From Deltaproteobacteria bacterium (lineage in GTDB: Bacteria > Desulfobacterota_C > Deferrisomatia > Deferrisomatales > JACRMM01), in contig JACRCS010000508.1 of the NCBI GenBank assembly GCA_016218905.1, positions 1 through 8,898 of the forward strand: a stretch of 8,898 nt of DNA, read 5' to 3'. Below the pieces are notes generated by a model. The model searched no databases, was not told the DNA's origin, and was given only the letters and a program-made list of their open reading frames with translations. The position numbers and the translations under genes are program-made. Numbering within the stretch: the first letter of the stretch is position 1; each line of letters starts with the position of its first letter. This document shows positions 6,362 to 8,898 of this stretch, one piece after another.

Positions 6362-6482
6362 CTAGTGTCCCGTTCGGGAAGTTCCTTCCTGCTATTCAAC
6401 CCCTGCGTTGGCCGAACGGCGCTGATTCGCCGCCGTTCGTCCTGCTGGTTGCGATGCACGAGCTGACCGCACGGGACACTAG
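6362..6482. mobile_element. MITE-like 113-bp element flanked by CTAG direct repeats
   Basis: A 113-bp segment (6366-6478) begins TGTCCCGT and ends ACGGGACA, perfect 8-bp terminal inverted repeats. The match continues imperfectly to about 15 of 20 positions. Both ends are bordered by CTAG (6362-6365 and 6479-6482), as expected for a 4-bp target duplication; several DDE transposase families, including IS5-group elements with YTAR targets, duplicate such sites. No reading frame fits inside, so it would be non-autonomous. The right CTAG contains the TAG stop of the minus-strand Ig-domain gene. Removing the element and one CTAG leaves that protein unchanged and puts its terminator about 22 bases after the stop, a normal distance. 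A structured RNA or regulatory hairpin is the alternative, since CTAG is itself a palindrome and simply extends the inverted repeat to 12 bp. Confidence 0.5.
6413..6439. repeat. Internal hairpin of the MITE-like element
   Basis: A perfect 9-bp inverted repeat, CGAACGGCG (6413-6421) and CGCCGTTCG (6431-6439), with a 9-base loop. No T tract follows on either strand, so it is not a standard terminator. Internal hairpins are common in MITEs, and the structure could also fold in the 3' untranslated part of the minus-strand transcript. Confidence 0.55.
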
Positions 6483-8898
6483 TTCCCGACGTTCACCGTG
6501 AAGGTCGTCCTACAGCCCTGGCTGTCCGTCACGGTGAAGGTGGCGGACTTGTTCTTCTGGAGTCCCGCCACCGTCGCGCTCGCCCCATTTCCGGGCGCGG
6601 GGCTGTAGTCGGCGAAGTGGGCGTTGCTGGACGGACCCCAGCTGTAGGGTCCGACTCCCCCCGTCGCTGTCAGCGTCACAGTGCCGCCGTGGTTCACCGA
6701 GACAGTCTGTGTGGCCGGCATCGCACAATCGACGGTGACCGTCGCGATGTCGGTGCAGGTTCCGCCGCTGAAGAAGTCGTCCACCGCCGTGATGGCCACC
6801 GACGTCCTTGCGATCCCGCCCGCAACGGTCGCCGTGATCCCCGGGCTCGTGACGGTCGCGCCACCGCTGCCCGCGCTCCAGGTCACGTTGCCTCGGTTCG
6901 TGGTGGCGACGCTCAGCATCGTCGAGCTCCCCCTCGTGACGTGCACGGCTGTGGGGGTGATGGCGAGCGTGCAGCTGGCGGTGTTGACCGTCAGTGTGGC
7001 CGTGGCGGTACAGCCGGTGTTCACGTCCCGGGCCGTCACGGTGACGTTCGCCGGAGCGGCGACGACATCGCCCCGGAGCGTGATAGACGTGGCGGTGGAC
7101 GAGACCGTCGTCGCCGGACCCGAGACGGTCCAGGTGACCTGGGCTCCGGTCTTCAGTACCTGAAATGTCTTCGTGCCGCCGGAGGCGACCGTCGCGCTCG
7201 CTGGGCTCACGGAGAAGCCGTTGCACGCCGGCAGCACCGTGATGGTCGTCCAGGCCGGGCAGTTGTTCCCGTCGACGAGCTTGATCCGTGTGGTTCCTTC
7301 CGCGACCCCCCGCACCAAGCCGGTCGCGGTCACCGTGGCAATGGAGGGGTCCTCGCTCCCCCAGGAGAGTCCGCCCGAGGTGTAGAACGCCGTGAGTTGA
7401 ACGGTCGCCCCCAGGTCGATCTCGGTCGCCATGGGCGAGAGCTCTGCCGAACAGCACTCGACGCAGAGCCCCGTATCGGCCGTGTCGACGTTCAGGTTGT
7501 AGTTGTACCAGATCTCCGGGGTTCCGTTGCCGCCGAAGCCGCGCTCGGCGCTGAGGGAGCCGAAGATCCTCGGGCTGCCGGAGAAGAGCGCCTCGCCCTT
7601 CATGTAGACGCCGCCGTTGATGTTGATCCCCGACAGATTGACCGTCAGCTGTGGCTGGGGCGGCCGGGACCGGATCGGCAGGTCAGCCTCCGTGATGGCG
7701 CCCGCCGTGTTGTGATCGTAGCGGGTCTCGTACTCGGGCGGCGTTTTGACGGTGATATTGGCGCCGCCTCCGCCGCTCCGATAGTCGACCGAGCCTGCGA
7801 TGTAGATGATTCCTTCGGTGTAGATGTTCCCCAGGGTGAAGTACGGCGCGCTCACGAGGCTCGCGTCCAGAGCGGCGTTGAGCTGGGCGCCGCTCATCGT
7901 CGGCCCCGGGTCGGAGGCGGCAAACGTGTCGACGAAGATGAACTTACCGTCGTAGTACGAGTTTCGTGTCCCCGGTCCCCCCGAGAGGTGGAGCACCGTC
8001 TCGAGACTCGCCTGCTGGCCCGTCGCCGGGTTGCGGATGGTCGTCGTCCCTGTGAGGGTGTACCAGTAGGCGGCCCGCTGCTTTGCGAGGTTCTTCATCG
8101 TGTCGTAGTCGAGCTCGGCCATCATATCGGTAATCTTGGTATAGGAGATGTTGCCGAAGTAGTTGCCGTACCCCGCGGACTGGAGGGGTTGGAACGCGGA
8201 AGCGGCTCCCACGTAGCTGCCGCCCGTCGTCCCGGCGGGATCGGAGTAGCCGACGTAGATATCGAAGAACCGGTCGGAGTTGCCGCTGCCCGAGTAGAGG
8301 GCGCCGTTCAGCGCGGCCGAGCTGCTCTTCGCGATGCGCTTTGACGTGTTGCTCGGGTCGGCGCTGCCCCGGATGACGACGTCGCCCCAATGGACCCTGA
8401 AGTTGCCGTTCCACGAGCCGCCGCCGCCCGACGTGATGGCGTTGGGGAAGCAGACGGGCAGCGGGACCGAGAGGCTGACGAGCTTCTGGCAACGTGCCGT
8501 CGTGCTGACGGGGAGCGCGGCCGTGGTTCCCAGCCTCAGGAACGGAGTAGTGCCGGGATCGGTTGGATCGTAGGGATCCTCATAGACCGCGAGGACGTCG
8601 ACGGACTGACCTATGGGATAGTTGAGGATTCCGTCTCCCCGCAAGAACGAGCTGCTCTCGGCGATCAGCAAGCCTGGCAAGCCATTCGTTCCCGAGGTCC
8701 TCTGGCTGCTGAAGAAGAGGGGCTTCGCAGCGCCCACGGGATCTTCCGAGAGGGACACGGTCTCCTTGTCGACCCAAGTTCCATCTTTCGAGATCGTGTA
8801 GACGGTCACGGCATTCGAGAGGGTGGTCGGACCGGACTGGCAGTCCTCCACCTTGAAGTAGAGCCGGTTGAGGCGGGAGAGGCAGCTCTCGTTGCCCG
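6479..8898 (-). CDS. Large PilX-like surface protein with four C-terminal Ig-like domains (5' end outside window)
   Basis: The frame is open to the right edge of the window, so the N-terminus is missing; about 805 residues are visible. The first part (8898 to about 7470) has features I associate with PilX-type pilus assembly proteins: LNRLYFKVEDC near the edge, NGNFRVHWGDVVIRG, YDTMKNLAKQRAAYWY, GKFIFVDTF, and ININGGVYMKGEALFSGSPRIFGSLSAERGF followed by PEIWYNYNLN, probably a beta-rich or beta-helical region. A CVECC linker (7465-7451) leads to four Ig-like modules. The first matches BIG2 style (SEDPSIATVTATGLVRGVAEGTTRIKL). An internal GTG at 8851 could be taken as the start, but the same sequence style continues upstream of it, so a start beyond the window is preferred. 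Its stop TAG lies in the MITE-like flank, with a terminator downstream. Likely secreted; a pilus-tip or surface adhesin role is inferred from domains and neighbours. Confidence 0.75.
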   Translation of the reverse strand, partial: GNESCLSRLNRLYFKVEDCQSGPTTLSNAVTVYTISKDGTWVDKETVSLSEDPVGAAKPLFFSSQRTSGTNGLPGLLIAESSSFLRGDGILNYPIGQSVDVLAVYEDPYDPTDPGTTPFLRLGTTAALPVSTTARCQKLVSLSVPLPVCFPNAITSGGGGSWNGNFRVHWGDVVIRGSADPSNTSKRIAKSSSAALNGALYSGSGNSDRFFDIYVGYSDPAGTTGGSYVGAASAFQPLQSAGYGNYFGNISYTKITDMMAELDYDTMKNLAKQRAAYWYTLTGTTTIRNPATGQQASLETVLHLSGGPGTRNSYYDGKFIFVDTFAASDPGPTMSGAQLNAALDASLVSAPYFTLGNIYTEGIIYIAGSVDYRSGGGGANITVKTPPEYETRYDHNTAGAITEADLPIRSRPPQPQLTVNLSGININGGVYMKGEALFSGSPRIFGSLSAERGFGGNGTPEIWYNYNLNVDTADTGLCVECCSAELSPMATEIDLGATVQLTAFYTSGGLSWGSEDPSIATVTATGLVRGVAEGTTRIKLVDGNNCPAWTTITVLPACNGFSVSPASATVASGGTKTFQVLKTGAQVTWTVSGPATTVSSTATSITLRGDVVAAPANVTVTARDVNTGCTATATLTVNTASCTLAITPTAVHVTRGSSTMLSVATTNRGNVTWSAGSGGATVTSPGITATVAGGIARTSVAITAVDDFFSGGTCTDIATVTVDCAMPATQTVSVNHGGTVTLTATGGVGPYSWGPSSNAHFADYSPAPGNGASATVAGLQKNKSATFTVTDSQGCRTTFTVNVGN
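6482..7456 (-). repeat. Four tandem Ig-like modules with fixed Cys-Trp-Cys layout (coding)
   Basis: Counting residues from the GTG at 8851, the modules begin at C467, C543, C627 and C709. Each has a Trp about 30 residues in (LSWG, VTWT, VTWS, YSWG) and a second Cys just before the last strand at C531, C614, C699 and C780. Cys-to-Cys distances are 64, 71, 72 and 71. Each last strand has a T-x-TV-like ending (TTITV, ATLTV, IATVTV, FTVNV). The protein repeats are clear although the DNA is not strongly repetitive, which points to old duplications. One disulfide per domain is the natural reading for an exported protein (inference). Confidence 0.7.

Noticed and set aside
6413..6439. The inverted repeat as a second terminator
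   Set aside because: No T tract follows on either strand, and it lies inside the element bounded by CTAG and inverted repeats, which explains it better.
6617..8344. A 575-codon open frame on the + strand opposite the Ig-domain protein
   Set aside because: It is antisense to a frame with clear PilX-like and Ig motifs, its composition is Arg/Gly/Ala-rich and low in complexity, and it has no recognisable domain.
1..8898. CRISPR arrays, tRNA/rRNA genes, toxin-antitoxin or phage-defence modules
   Set aside because: I looked for regularly spaced direct repeats, cloverleaf-type segments and small paired genes and saw none; the window is accounted for by metabolic, repair and pilus genes.

Overview
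The window is GC-rich bacterial DNA with densely packed genes. Minor pilins of type IV pilus / type II secretion type point to a diderm (Gram-negative) bacterium. Codon use and gene style would suit an uncultivated lineage such as Eisenbacteria, Rokubacteria or the deltaproteobacteria, but no marker here fixes the phylum and this placement is weak.

Left part (1-2610, + strand): the C-terminal ~600 residues of carbamoyl-phosphate synthase large subunit (carB), whose 3' end overlaps pyrK, the electron-transfer subunit of class 1B dihydroorotate dehydrogenase. Together they are a fragment of a pyrimidine biosynthesis operon. The usual partner pyrD does not follow pyrK.

Middle (2622-3650): an O6-alkylguanine-DNA alkyltransferase (ogt, - strand) is divergent from a small cupin gene across 52 bp. 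Seventeen bases after the cupin, and behind a strong ribosome binding site, lies the first ~39 codons of a ferritin-like iron protein. It then runs into unrelated sequence and stops inside the last codons of the next, oppositely oriented gene. It looks like a gene remnant at a rearrangement or assembly junction.

Right part (3642-8898, - strand): a minor-pilin locus read right to left. First comes a large, 5'-incomplete, PilX-like surface protein carrying four C-terminal Ig-like domains. Then come a Rho-independent terminator and a possible promoter, followed by four overlapping genes: a PilX/GspK-like pseudopilin, FimT/GspH, PilV and PilW. All four have short prepilin leaders with a processing glycine. 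They would form the priming/tip complex of a type IV pilus, with the Ig-domain protein a candidate tip-associated adhesin (inference).

Most unusual are: (i) a 113-bp MITE-like element flanked by CTAG duplications, inserted exactly at the stop codon of the Ig-domain gene and separating it from its terminator; (ii) the truncated ferritin-like gene; (iii) the regular Cys-Trp-Cys layout of the four Ig modules; (iv) two EF-hand-like calcium loops in PilW.
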